Assembly (NCBI RefSeq): GCF_001307765.1
Contig: NZ_LKBA01000019.1
Coordinates: forward strand, 558,001-622,000
DNA length: 64,000 nucleotides
Reading direction: 5' to 3'
Origin: Aliiroseovarius crassostreae
GTDB lineage: Bacteria > Pseudomonadota > Alphaproteobacteria > Rhodobacterales > Rhodobacteraceae
Shown one piece after another: positions 46,933 to 56,178 of this stretch. Position numbers and translations under genes: made by a program. The notes below the pieces were generated by a model. It saw nothing but the letters and a program-made list of their open reading frames with translations. It had not been told where the DNA came from and ran no database searches. Numbering within the stretch: the first letter of the stretch is position 1; each line of letters starts with the position of its first letter.

Positions 46933-47924
46933 CAGCGCGACGCGCGGCCCGTGGATCGGATCATCCAGACCATCACAGGTGTCACCAGAAGCATGATCAC
47001 CACGGCAACCGCAGACGCCCGCCCCGGATCGGCCGCCCGAAACATCCAGTCATACATGAGATTGGCCAGAACCTGTGTGCCCCATTGCCCATTGGTCATT
47101 GCAAAGACAATATCGAAGACCTTCAGCACCGTCACCGTGATGGTGGTCCAGACCACTGCAATCATTCCCCGGATCTGTGGCAGCTGGATCTGCACAAAGA
47201 TCCGAAACGTCCCTGCACCGTCAAGACGGGCGGCCTCCTGCGTATCCGAGGGAAGCGTTTTCAGCGCGGCAGACAGGACCACCATCGCAAATCCGGTCTG
47301 GATCCAGATCAGAATGGCCATCAGAAAAAATGTGTTCCAGATGGGCGTGGCAATCCAGGCCTGCGGCGCACCACCGGCGCCCGTGACGATGGCATTCAAC
47401 AGGCCGATCTGGTCGCCCTGCCCTGCCCCTCGATAGGCATAAACAAATTTCCAGATCACCGCCGCGCTGACGAAACTGATCACCATGGGCATGAAAATCA
47501 GGCTCTGAACGACACCTCCCCAACGGATCCGGTTTGTCACCCCTGCCAACACAAGGCCAAGCGCGGTCGAAACTGCGGGGACAACCATCAGCCACAGAAT
47601 GTTGTTGCCGAGGCTTTCACGAAACTTGTCGTCCCGCGCAAGCCAGACATAGTTGTCACCCCCCACCCAGTTGCCGCCTACATCCATCACGGACAGGCGC
47701 AATGTCTGGAATACGGGGTAGACAAGGTAGATCAACAGCAACCCCAGCGCGGGCAGCAGAAATAACCATGGGCGGATCAGACCGCCCCAGCGCAAGTTGC
47801 GGCGCGCGTTTTTACCTCTGCCGGGCAGGCAGCAGTCCAGAACAAAGTTCGACAAGAAGAAATACCCTGCACAGACAGACAGGCTGATCACGATCAGACC
47901 AGTTACGGCAAAGATCTGCGCCAT
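46932..47924 (-). CDS. aglF: alpha-glucoside ABC transporter, permease AglF
   Basis: A MalF-type permease, 330 residues, about eight hydrophobic segments (two N-terminal helices plus six core helices). The EAA loop reads TQEAARLDGAGTFRIFVQIQ. It lies between the binding-protein gene and aglG. Confidence 0.92.
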   Translation of the reverse strand: MAQIFAVTGLIVISLSVCAGYFFLSNFVLDCCLPGRGKNARRNLRWGGLIRPWLFLLPALGLLLIYLVYPVFQTLRLSVMDVGGNWVGGDNYVWLARDDKFRESLGNNILWLMVVPAVSTALGLVLAGVTNRIRWGGVVQSLIFMPMVISFVSAAVIWKFVYAYRGAGQGDQIGLLNAIVTGAGGAPQAWIATPIWNTFFLMAILIWIQTGFAMVVLSAALKTLPSDTQEAARLDGAGTFRIFVQIQLPQIRGMIAVVWTTITVTVLKVFDIVFAMTNGQWGTQVLANLMYDWMFRAADPGRASAVAVVIMLLVTPVMVWMIRSTGRASR

Positions 47925-47978
47925 GTCTTCCTTTCCACATGCCGGTGCTGCCCTGGGCGCCCCAAGGGGACGGGCGGA

Positions 47979-49334
47979 TTATTTGAGTGTATCCCAGGTC
48001 TTCTGAATGTCACGCGCCACAAATGCGGCCTCCTTACCGCTGGCATAGTCGATCATGCCGGTCCAGAACGCCCCCGCCCCGATCGCGGCGGGCATCAGGT
48101 CGGAACCGTCAAAGCGAAACGTATCCGCATGAAGCAGAATATCGTTCATCTTGGCCAGGGTGGGATCGGTGTAAACACTTGTATTCACGCCTTTATGCGG
48201 GGTCAGAAAGCTTTTCTGCGCCATCCAGACCTCATGCGCGATTGGCGTTTTCAGAAACTCCATGAAAGCCTGCGCCGCAGGGCTGTCTTTCGTGATCACC
48301 CATAGAGAACCGGACCCAAGCACTGGCTTGCCCAGATCTTTGTCCGCAAAAGCCGGGAAATAGAAGAAATCAGCGTCCAGCCCAACTTCGACACTGTCAG
48401 GGAAAAAACTCGGGATAAAGCTGGCCTGACGATGCAGGTAGCATTGGGGTGGCGCGGCAAACAAGCCTTGAGGGCTGTCGCGAAAATCGGTGGTGGCCAC
48501 CGCCTGCGCGCCCCCGGCAACATAGGCATCATTGCGCGCGATCCGGCCAAATGCCTCGATCGCGCTTACCACTTTCGGATCGTCAAAGCGCATATCATTG
48601 CGCACCCAGGCGTCATAGTCCTCGGGTGAAAAACTGCGCAGCATGAAATCTTCGACCCAATCGGTTGCCGGCCATCCGGTGGCCCCGGCAGAACCAAGAC
48701 CGATGCACCATGGGGTGCCCCCATCCGCCACAATCTGATCCGTAAGGGCGATCAGCTCCTCCATCGACCCCGGCACGGAATAGCCTGCCTCCTCAAAGTT
48801 TTCCGGCACATACCAGACCAGGGACTTCACATCGACCTTATAGACAAACCCGTAAAGTGCCGGTGCTCCCTGCGGTCCCCGAAAGGTGCCAAGATCCACC
48901 CAGCTTTGACCGGCCGCATAGTTTTCAAGCGTCCAGGTGACCGTGTCCTCAGACAGTGGGGTCAGCTTTCCCCGCGCGGCAAACTGCTCAACCAGACCCG
49001 GCTGAAACAACATGGCGATGTTGGGGGGGCTCCCCGCTTCGATATCGATCACGATCTGCTGTTCGATGCTGTCAGATCCCGCATAGCGCACATCCGCCCC
49101 GGTTGCCTGTTCGAAATAGGCAATCACATTTTCCAGCATTGCCTGATCCGGGCCAAGCCAGCCCCCTGAAATGGTCAGAACCTCTCCCGACAGATCCAAA
49201 TCGCTCAAGGCATGATAACTGTCCCAGGAAAAAGCCCCACTGCCCGGTGGAAAGATCAACGCTTCTGCAGCGCGGGCGGTTCCGCCCCCCAAACAGATCG
49301 ACGCAACAGCCCCTGCAACAAGAACCTGCCTCAT
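47979..49334 (-). CDS. aglE: alpha-glucoside ABC transporter, substrate-binding protein AglE
   Basis: A 451-residue periplasmic binding protein with a signal peptide ending TARA-AEAL. Blocks such as YAAGQSWVDL, YKVDVKSLVWYVPENFEEAG, WCIGLGSAGATGWPATDWVE, CYLHRQASFIPSFFP and FLKTPIAHEVWMAQKSFLTP agree closely with what I remember of Sinorhizobium AglE. Expected ligands are sucrose, maltose or trehalose type alpha-glucosides. GGAGGG lies just before the ATG. First gene of the operon; no aglA alpha-glucosidase gene is present, unlike the rhizobial operon. Confidence 0.93.
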   Translation of the reverse strand: MRQVLVAGAVASICLGGGTARAAEALIFPPGSGAFSWDSYHALSDLDLSGEVLTISGGWLGPDQAMLENVIAYFEQATGADVRYAGSDSIEQQIVIDIEAGSPPNIAMLFQPGLVEQFAARGKLTPLSEDTVTWTLENYAAGQSWVDLGTFRGPQGAPALYGFVYKVDVKSLVWYVPENFEEAGYSVPGSMEELIALTDQIVADGGTPWCIGLGSAGATGWPATDWVEDFMLRSFSPEDYDAWVRNDMRFDDPKVVSAIEAFGRIARNDAYVAGGAQAVATTDFRDSPQGLFAAPPQCYLHRQASFIPSFFPDSVEVGLDADFFYFPAFADKDLGKPVLGSGSLWVITKDSPAAQAFMEFLKTPIAHEVWMAQKSFLTPHKGVNTSVYTDPTLAKMNDILLHADTFRFDGSDLMPAAIGAGAFWTGMIDYASGKEAAFVARDIQKTWDTLK

Positions 49335-49463
49335 ATACCCTCCAAGCCCATCAACTGGCACATATTTGCCCGAGATTGGCCCCGGACAAACCATGGCCTG
49401 CCAGTGCCGACCAGTGCCGACCAGTGATCAAAACTCGCGCGCCTCACTCTTCTTGTCAATGTA

Positions 49464-49473
49464 TTGCGCGCAA
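49464..49473. promoter_or_regulatory. perfect palindrome TTGCGCGCAA upstream of aglE
   Basis: A 10-bp perfect palindrome about 130 bp upstream of the aglE start. LacI-family regulators, including AglR-type ones, bind short palindromes with central CG, so this is a candidate operator. Confidence 0.4.
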
Positions 49474-49548
49474 GTTTTACAACCAGAGCAAATACCCTAC
49501 CCCCCCCTGCCTTCCCGGCCCTGAACCCCTTGCGCAGAACACGGCCAC

Positions 49549-49558
49549 GTTGCGCAAC
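49549..49558. promoter_or_regulatory. perfect palindrome GTTGCGCAAC upstream of aglE
   Basis: A second, related 10-bp palindrome 85 bp beyond the first, in the 389-bp gap between the divergent aglE and STAS-che operons. The gap also holds three tandem CAGTGCCGAC-like units (49406-49432) and no gene. Confidence 0.35.
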
Positions 49559-49723
49559 AGGCGAGTGGAAACTGATCGCGATACGGCCGGGGGCTGCTCT
49601 TCGCGGGAAATTGCTGTTGTCGTAAGCCATTTTTTAACTCCCACTGTTTTACATCTGTTTCAACTGGAACAGAAAAGGGCGAATTGTGACACAGATTTGC
49701 ACCCATGCTGCGGGGGCCCCGAC

Positions 49724-50005
49724 ATGAGCGACACAACACTTTCCCTTGACCCAAAGCTCGACTTGCGCGCTGCAGCCCCGCTAAAGGACGCCATTTTAGA
49801 ACTGCGCGGACAGGACCTGACCTTGGACGCAGCTGGGGTTACCCATCTGGGCGCACTTGGCCTGCAGGTCATTCGTGCCGCAGCCAAAACATGGGCTGCC
49901 GACGGGAAAACGCTGGATCTGATCAACGCCTCAAACGAGTGCGAAGACCAAATGATCCTGCTGGGCTTTTCTTCAAAGACGATTTGCCAATGGGAGGCCG
50001 TGTAA
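49724..50005 (+). CDS. STAS-domain protein of the chemotaxis operon
   Basis: A 93-residue single STAS domain (LDLRAAAPLKDAILELRGQD, the phosphorylatable-loop-like LDAAGVTHLGALGLQVIRAA). Such small STAS proteins precede che genes in several alphaproteobacteria; the role is unknown, possibly a phosphorylation-regulated partner. The next gene starts two bases after its stop. Confidence 0.85.
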   Translation: MSDTTLSLDPKLDLRAAAPLKDAILELRGQDLTLDAAGVTHLGALGLQVIRAAAKTWAADGKTLDLINASNECEDQMILLGFSSKTICQWEAV

Positions 50006-50006
50006 C

Positions 50007-50369
50007 ATGCAAGTTCTGGCAGTGGATGACAGTCGCACAATGCGGGATATGCTCAAACTGACCCTGAAAAGCCAGGGGATAGACGCCCATCTTGCGGAAG
50101 ATGGAATGCATGGGCTTGAGGTGCTTGAGGATATTGCCCCGCCCGATGCGATCATCACCGATATCAATATGCCCCGCCTTGACGGATTTGGCTTCATTGA
50201 TGCCGTGCGTGCGCAGGACAGGTTCAAGGCAATCCCCATTCTTGTACTGACCACCGAAAGCGCAGAAGACATGAAATCACGTGCCCGCTCAGCCGGAGCC
50301 ACCGGCTGGATCGTCAAACCCTTTGACCCTGACAAACTTGTCAAAGCTCTCAAAATGGTAGCGGGGTAA
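50007..50369 (+). CDS. cheY: chemotaxis response regulator CheY (first copy)
   Basis: A 120-residue single receiver domain: acidic pair in LAVDDSRTMRDML, phospho-acceptor Asp in AIITDINMPRLDG, Thr in VLTTES and Lys in VKPFD. When phosphorylated by CheA it would bind the flagellar switch or act as a phosphate sink for the second CheY. It lies between the STAS gene and cheA. Confidence 0.93.
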   Translation: MQVLAVDDSRTMRDMLKLTLKSQGIDAHLAEDGMHGLEVLEDIAPPDAIITDINMPRLDGFGFIDAVRAQDRFKAIPILVLTTESAEDMKSRARSAGATGWIVKPFDPDKLVKALKMVAG

Positions 50370-50374
50370 GGCAC

Positions 50375-52603
50375 ATGTCGGATCCGATGGCTGAAATCAA
50401 GGCTTCCTTTTTCATCGAATGTGAAGAACTCCTGGAAGGTCTGCAGGATGGTTTGCAGGAAATGGATGACGGGCAGTCAGACAGCGAGACGGTCAATGTT
50501 GTTTTCCGTGCAGTTCATTCAATCAAAGGCGGCGCCGGCGCCTTTGGATTGGACAACTTGGTAGAATTCGCCCACCATTTCGAAACCGCATTGGACGAGG
50601 TTCGCACAGGCAAACTCATCGCCGACCAGAATGTGCTCAAGCTCTTTTTCCAATGCAGCGATCTTTTGGCTGACCTTATCCGTGAAGCGCGCGATGGCGA
50701 CCCCCACGAGGTAAGTCGAACCGCACCCGCAGTCGCCAATCTTTCCAAACTGGTGGGAGACACAGCTTCGCAACAGGAAGAAGACGTTGATTTCCAGCCC
50801 ATGGCGCTGTCCCTGGATCTGTCTTCGTTTGAAACAGCTGACCCAGCGTCTCCCACACCCGGCTATCAAATAACTTTCAACCCAGAAAATGAGCTTTACG
50901 CACTTGGAAATGAACCCCTTTTCCTGCTCCGGGCCCTTCGCGATCTGGGCGATATTGAGGTATCGTGTGAGAGTGACGGCCTCCCAAGCCTTGAAGATCT
51001 CGATCCCGAAACAGGGCACATGACCTGGAAGATCAAACTGGAAACGTCAGAGGCCGAAACAGCCGTCACCGAAGTTTTTGAGTTCGTTGAAGGCATCTGC
51101 ATCCTGGAAGTCTCAACCCTGGATGCCCCCCTCTCATCTCTCTGCAATGACCTGCCGCCATTTGAAAACCTGACCACTGGTGGCAACCCGCCATTTCCAG
51201 ACCTCCCTCCACTGCCCGCAGCACTTTCAACATCCGAAAGTTTCTCAATGCCCCAGGAGCCCCCAGAGGAGCAAAAGTCCGCCACAGACGGCGACCAGAC
51301 TGCACCGGTTTCTCCTCCAACAGCTGAACCTAAGCGCCCCTCCCCGGTTACCCTTCCGAAGGGCCCCACAAAGCCCGCGTCTGGCAGCACAACCCCGCGG
51401 GCAACGGTGCGGGTCGATCTCGAACGCATTGACCGGTTGGTCAATCTGGTTGGAGAAATTGTGATCAATCAAGCAATGCTGACACAAAGTGTCGAAGAAG
51501 CTGGGCTGCCCCCAAATTCAACAGTGCGCACTGGTCTCGAAGAGTTCCTGCAATTGACCCGCGACATCCAGGAAAGCGTGATGATGATTAGGGCGCAGCC
51601 CGTCAAATCTCTCTTTCAACGCATGGGGCGTATTGTCCGTGAAGCATCAGCCGCGATTGGGAAGGATGTCCGCCTCAACACGGATGGTGAGAATACAGAG
51701 GTTGATAAGACGGTCATCGAGCGGCTGGCTGATCCCTTGACGCACATGATCCGAAATGCAGTCGATCATGGTCTGGAAGAGAACAGGGACCGCGAAGCTC
51801 GTGGGAAACCCTCTCAAGGACAAGTTTCACTGTCTGCGACCCATCGGTCTGGCCGTGTGGTCATAGAAGTCTCTGATGACGGGGCCGGCATCAACCGCGA
51901 AAAGGTTCATAAACTCGCGGTAGAGAAAGGCTTGGTTCCCGCAGATCTGCAGCTCACGGAAAGCGAAATTGACAACCTTCTGTTTTTACCAGGGTTTTCG
52001 ACGGCCTCCGAGGTTTCCAACCTTTCGGGGCGCGGTGTCGGAATGGACGTTGTCCGCAGTGCCATCCAGGCACTGGGGGGGAGGATCTCGATTTCCTCCG
52101 AACAAGGTAAAGGAACAACCTTCTCCATTTCGCTCCCCCTAACTCTTGCAGTTTTGGACGGCATGATCGTCACCGTGGCGAAGGAAACCCTGGTTGTCCC
52201 TCTAAATTCCATCTTGGAAACACTCACTCTTACGGGTCCTGATCTGAAAGAGTTTGGCCCGGAAACACAAGTGGTGAACATCCGAAACACATTCGTCCCG
52301 CTACTCGATCTGGGTGCAGAACTTGGTTATCGCGAGCCATTGGACAGCTACACGGGCACCGTAGCATTGCTCATCACACAAGAGGATGGCTCGCGTGCAG
52401 CCCTAGTGGTCGATGCAATTGACGATCAGCGTCAGGTTGTCATCAAGGGGCTGCAAGACAGCTATGGCCGTGTTCCAGGAATTGCGGCCGCAACGATCCT
52501 CGGCGACGGCAAAATTGCACTGATCCTCGACCCGGTCGACCTTGTTTCCAAAGCCAGTGGACGTACGCGCCCAGCCTCCACCCATGCCACAATCGCAGGA
52601 TGA
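50375..52603 (+). CDS. cheA: chemotaxis histidine kinase CheA
   Basis: A 742-residue kinase. The Hpt domain has phospho-His48 (FRAVHSIKGGAGAFG). A central region carries a proline-rich linker (about 275-340). The dimerisation domain (LERIDRLVNLVGEIVINQAM) is followed by the ATPase domain with N box (LTHMIRNAVDHGLEE), G1 (VSDDGAGINREKV) and G2 (GRGVGMDVVRSA), then a C-terminal CheW-like domain that couples it to receptors. Spacing to neighbours is 5 bp or less. Confidence 0.96.
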   Translation: MSDPMAEIKASFFIECEELLEGLQDGLQEMDDGQSDSETVNVVFRAVHSIKGGAGAFGLDNLVEFAHHFETALDEVRTGKLIADQNVLKLFFQCSDLLADLIREARDGDPHEVSRTAPAVANLSKLVGDTASQQEEDVDFQPMALSLDLSSFETADPASPTPGYQITFNPENELYALGNEPLFLLRALRDLGDIEVSCESDGLPSLEDLDPETGHMTWKIKLETSEAETAVTEVFEFVEGICILEVSTLDAPLSSLCNDLPPFENLTTGGNPPFPDLPPLPAALSTSESFSMPQEPPEEQKSATDGDQTAPVSPPTAEPKRPSPVTLPKGPTKPASGSTTPRATVRVDLERIDRLVNLVGEIVINQAMLTQSVEEAGLPPNSTVRTGLEEFLQLTRDIQESVMMIRAQPVKSLFQRMGRIVREASAAIGKDVRLNTDGENTEVDKTVIERLADPLTHMIRNAVDHGLEENRDREARGKPSQGQVSLSATHRSGRVVIEVSDDGAGINREKVHKLAVEKGLVPADLQLTESEIDNLLFLPGFSTASEVSNLSGRGVGMDVVRSAIQALGGRISISSEQGKGTTFSISLPLTLAVLDGMIVTVAKETLVVPLNSILETLTLTGPDLKEFGPETQVVNIRNTFVPLLDLGAELGYREPLDSYTGTVALLITQEDGSRAALVVDAIDDQRQVVIKGLQDSYGRVPGIAAATILGDGKIALILDPVDLVSKASGRTRPASTHATIAG

Positions 52604-52607
52604 CCCC

Positions 52608-53087
52608 ATGACTGAAGCTACAAAAAACCTCGACACCCATAGCGATGGCAGCGAAATTGAGCTCCTATCATTTCTGGTCGGCGGACAAGACTATTCAGTC
52701 GATATCATGAGTGTTCGCGAAATTCGCGGCGGCGCACAGGCAACCTCCCTACCCCATGCCCCAAACTATGTGAAAGGGGTAATCAATCTTCGAGGGACAG
52801 TGCTGCCTATTGTGGATTTGGCAAAGCGACTTGGCATGCATGAAGACAAAAACACCGAGCGCAATGTTATTATTGTCGTAGCAATCGGTGAGCGCACCGT
52901 TGGCTTGGTTGTCGATGCCGTATCAGACATCCTGGCAATTTCCGAACAGGACATGCAGCCCCCCCCTGAGATGCGTGCAGACCAGAAGCGCAACTTTGTT
53001 TCCGCGCTTACAATTGTGGAAGATCGCATGATCCGCATCCTTGATCTCAATGCGGTGCTTCCAGAAACCAACGAGGAAGCCGCGTGA
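52608..53087 (+). CDS. cheW: chemotaxis coupling protein CheW
   Basis: A 159-residue CheW domain (ELLSFLVGGQDYSVDIMSVR, PNYVKGVINLRGTVLPIVDL, GLVVDAVSDIL). It links CheA to the receptor array. The ATG at 52608 is 4 bp after the cheA stop. The stop overlaps the GTG start of cheR. Confidence 0.95.
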   Translation: MTEATKNLDTHSDGSEIELLSFLVGGQDYSVDIMSVREIRGGAQATSLPHAPNYVKGVINLRGTVLPIVDLAKRLGMHEDKNTERNVIIVVAIGERTVGLVVDAVSDILAISEQDMQPPPEMRADQKRNFVSALTIVEDRMIRILDLNAVLPETNEEAA

Positions 53088-53983
53088 CTGTTGAGCATCA
53101 TCATAGCACACAGAATCTCTCGGGGCCGACACTGGACGAGCATTCCTTTCAACGCATCGTCAAATTTGCTTACGAGACCGCCGGGTTATCAATTTCCTCA
53201 AGCAAGACGGCAATGGTCCGTACAAGATTGGCCCGACGCCTCAGGGATCTCAACTTCAATAGTTTTTGTGACTACTGCGACTACTTCTTAAGCTCTGGAG
53301 GAATGCAAGAAAGATCTGAACTAATCTCAGCACTCACCACCAACGTGTCGTACTTTTTCCGCGAAAAACATCACTTTGATATCCTTTCTCATGAGGTGAT
53401 CCCCTCCCTCATACAATCCGATTGTGCGCAAGAACCCATTCGATTTTGGTCGGCCGGCTGTTCGAACGGACAGGAGCCGCTTTCTTTGGCAATCACACTT
53501 CGAGAAAGTGGATTAGCTAACCGCGCCCAAAATCTCAAAATTTTGGCCACTGATATTGACCCCCGCGTCATCCGCTTTGCCCAGTCATCAGAGTATTCAG
53601 AAAGAATGATGGAAGGCGTGCCACATCATCTGGCCGAAAAATACTTTTCCCGGGTCAGTCAAAACAAGAACCACGATTTGGTTTGGAAAAGCAAAAGTAC
53701 AATTTTGGACCTGATTTCTTATCGCCAACTAAACCTCCTAGAACGCTGGCCCATGAAAGGAAAGTTTGACGTTATATTTTGCCGAAACGTCGTGATCTAT
53801 TTCGATCAGAAAACTCAGGATATCCTGTGGGAAAAATTCGCCAACGCTCTTCGGCCGGGCGGGTGGCTATTTCTTGGGCACTCAGAACGGATCTCGGACA
53901 GCCACCAAAACAAATTCAGAACATTTGGCACCACAGCATATCGTTTGCAAAACGAAATGCATCCTTCAAAAAGGCAGGATTAA
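53084..53983 (+). CDS. cheR: chemotaxis protein methyltransferase CheR
   Basis: Methylates receptor glutamates using S-adenosylmethionine. The 299-residue protein has an N-terminal helical domain (RLARRLRDLNFNSFCDY), the receptor-recognition segment LTTNVSYFFREKHHF, the SAM-binding WSAGCSNGQEPLSLA, LATDIDPRVI and FCRNVVIYFD. Start is GTG, overlapping the cheW stop. Its substrate receptor is plausibly the mcp at 10519-13131, which carries a DWDEF docking tail. Confidence 0.95.
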   Translation: MTVEHHHSTQNLSGPTLDEHSFQRIVKFAYETAGLSISSSKTAMVRTRLARRLRDLNFNSFCDYCDYFLSSGGMQERSELISALTTNVSYFFREKHHFDILSHEVIPSLIQSDCAQEPIRFWSAGCSNGQEPLSLAITLRESGLANRAQNLKILATDIDPRVIRFAQSSEYSERMMEGVPHHLAEKYFSRVSQNKNHDLVWKSKSTILDLISYRQLNLLERWPMKGKFDVIFCRNVVIYFDQKTQDILWEKFANALRPGGWLFLGHSERISDSHQNKFRTFGTTAYRLQNEMHPSKRQD

Positions 53984-54370
53984 ATGGCACTTAGAGATCA
54001 ACTGCGAATAATTGTTGTGGATGACATGTCCACAAGTCGCGGTATCATTACCCAAGCTCTGGAAGCATTTGGTGTGAGACAGATTGAGACTGCAAGCGAC
54101 GGTCAGGATGCTTTGCAGAAAATTTCTACATGGCCGGTCCATCTGGTCATCTCAGACATGAACATGCCAGGGATGAACGGTTTGCAATTGCTTCATGCTC
54201 TTCGCTCGACACCCCAGACAAGGGGGGTAGGTTTCTTGCTGATTACAGGCAAGGCAGATCGGGAAATAATTGAGTATGGCAAAAAACTCGGCATGAACAA
54301 TTTCGTAAAAAAGCCTTTCCAGCTAGATCAGCTTCGCGGCGCAATTGAAGCAATTGTTGGCAGGCTGTGA
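53984..54370 (+). CDS. cheY: chemotaxis response regulator CheY (second copy)
   Basis: A 128-residue receiver domain: IIVVDDMSTSRGI, phospho-acceptor in LVISDMNMPGMNG, Thr in LLITGKAD and KKPF lysine. It starts directly after the cheR stop (TAA ATG). With two CheY proteins, one probably drives the motor and the other acts as a sink, as in other alphaproteobacteria; which one is not clear from sequence. Confidence 0.93.
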   Translation: MALRDQLRIIVVDDMSTSRGIITQALEAFGVRQIETASDGQDALQKISTWPVHLVISDMNMPGMNGLQLLHALRSTPQTRGVGFLLITGKADREIIEYGKKLGMNNFVKKPFQLDQLRGAIEAIVGRL

Positions 54371-54381
54371 GGGGCTGAGCT

Positions 54382-54756
54382 ATGGGAATAGATACACCAC
54401 CTCATCACCCTAACAAGCTTGTAATACAAGAGACTTTGTCTGCAGCATCTACAGAACTCTGCACGCTGGCAGCCTTGAGCAAAGAAATTCAGTGGGCCAT
54501 CTCATCACTGTTGGAAAAAGCTCAGCACCCCGATCTTTTTGTCGAACTCCAGATATTACAAGATATTGATCGACTACAGCAAACCTTGGTTGATCTCGGG
54601 AACATGATGCGCGTTTTGAGTGCTAACTCCGCATTAGCTTCAATAGATAGGGAAACGTTGATGCAAACTGTTCAACTTGAGAGTTTAAAAGCTAGGCTAT
54701 TCGTCAGAGAAAACACTGTTTGTGAACAATCGGATGGCGAGGTAACTTGGTTATAA
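54382..54756 (+). CDS. small helical protein at the end of the che operon
   Basis: A 124-residue, mostly helical, acidic protein (LCTLAALSKEIQWAISSLLE, LQDIDRLQQTLVDLGNMMRV). No named domain recognised. The position 11 bp after cheY suggests a function in the pathway, for example a CheY-binding phosphatase or polar localisation factor. It lacks an obvious CheZ or CheX motif. IS3 sequence begins shortly after it. Confidence 0.7.
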   Translation: MGIDTPPHHPNKLVIQETLSAASTELCTLAALSKEIQWAISSLLEKAQHPDLFVELQILQDIDRLQQTLVDLGNMMRVLSANSALASIDRETLMQTVQLESLKARLFVRENTVCEQSDGEVTWL

Positions 54757-54823
54757 ACCGTTCGCCTCATTAATTAACCGTGAGCTGGACCTGTCGCGCT
54801 TTCGTGCCGCGCCAAGTGCTCGT

Positions 54824-55609
54824 TTAAGCCAGCTTCCGTTCGAATGCCACGGGGCTTTTCCAGCCCAGTGCTGAGTGACGGCGGCGCGGATTATAGAACC
54901 CGTTGATGCATTCAAAGATCGCCATCTCAGCCTGCCGTCGTGTTTCCCATGACCGTCGCCAGATCAGTTCGGCCTTGTTGGTTTTGAAGAACATCTCGAC
55001 GGCTGCATTGTCATAACAATTTCCTTTTCCGCTCATGGAGACTTTGAAGCCATGCTGGCGCAGGATTTTCTGATAGTCATGCGAACAGTATTGGCTGCCG
55101 CGATCGCTGTGGAAGATGCAGCCTTTCGGCGGAGTCCTGAATGCTACCGCCATCTTCAACGCCCGGATCGCCAAATCGCGCTTCATGCGATTGCTGACTG
55201 CCCAGCCGATCACACGTCGAGAATGCAGGCCCAGAACGACGGCCAGGTAAAGCCAACCCTCGCGGGTCCAGATATAGCTGATATCGCCCGCCCATTTCTG
55301 GTTGGGTCGCTCCGCTGTGAAGTCACGCTCCAGCAGGTTTGGCGCGATGTTGAACGTGTGATCGCTGTCTGTGGTCGCCTTGAACTTGCGTGTTCTCTCA
55401 ACGGTAATCCCGTTTTCGCGCATCAAGCGACCGACGCGCCGGTGCCCGACATCGACACCGACGTCCTTCAGTTCCTCGGTCATTCGCGGCCTGGCCGTCA
55501 CCGGGATCAGCCACAGGCCACGTTGCAGAACCAAAGCGGGCTGGTGTTCCGTCTCCGCACGCACTTCGTCACCACGCCAGAACGCTGATGATTGCTGCAG
55601 GCGTTCCAT
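54824..55609 (-). pseudogene. IS3-family (IS51-like) transposase OrfB without its OrfA
   Basis: The core matches IS3 OrfB: GVDVGHRRVGRLMRENGITV, NQKWAGDISYIWTREGWLYL (first D), IFHSDRGSQYCSH (second D), MSGKGNCYDNAAVEMFFKT (catalytic E) and PRRRHSALGWKSPVAFERKL. Around residues 30-43 the expected SYGRPRMTEEL is replaced by a longer stretch before RPRMTEEL, which may be another short insert. No OrfA is recognisable in 55610-55790. Possibly translatable, but as part of an incomplete element. Confidence 0.75.
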
Positions 55610-55858
55610 ATACCGAAGGGGCGCTTCTGTTGGGTCAACGGCTTCCAGGTGCCTCTGGTGGGTATGTGCATCAGACGCATTTGGTTGAAGCCCTTCGGCC
55701 CCATTCTCAAACTTTTGAAGATTTGGTTTTGGCCAAGGCCGGTGTTGCGTGAATGATGGCGCGATGCCTTAACACGTTGGCATATCAAGACCTTGCAAGC
55801 TGATAACCTGATTTCATCGCTGTCCATTTGGACGCATCTGGATATTGGAGTTATCAGC

Positions 55859-56020
55859 ATGAGCAACCCACAAACTGACACCCCTTGGATGACAACCGAG
55901 GTCGCTGCCACATACCTTTCGGTCTCGCCTGGCACCATGCACAATTGGCGTAGCAACGGCACTGGTCCTTCTTACAGAACCGTTGTCTCGTCGCAGACGT
56001 GGATTGCCGCCATGACGTAG
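55859..56020 (+). CDS. small MerR/excisionase-like HTH protein
   Basis: A 53-residue frame with a helix-turn-helix of the HTH_17 type (WMTTEVAATYLSVSPGTMHN, WRSNGTGPSYR). The normal continuation VxRRVVYRRxDLDAW is absent, and the frame runs VVSSQTWIAAMT to a stop, so the C-terminus may be frameshifted. A 9-bp inverted pair GCTGATAAC / GTTATCAGC (55800-55808 and 55850-55858) frames the upstream region and could be its own operator. Such genes are typical of integrated elements or plasmids. Confidence 0.5.
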   Translation: MSNPQTDTPWMTTEVAATYLSVSPGTMHNWRSNGTGPSYRTVVSSQTWIAAMT

Positions 56021-56178
56021 TGGGGCAGCGGCTCGAACTCGAAGCGAAGGCGCAGGAAGTCGAGAAAGACTTCCTCGAAACACGGAGTTTGAACTGGCTG
56101 TTTTTCCACGGGACTCACTTTCGGGGACAAAGGGCAGGCCAACACGGCGCAACCCAGAACCATTCGAAAGGTAATACC

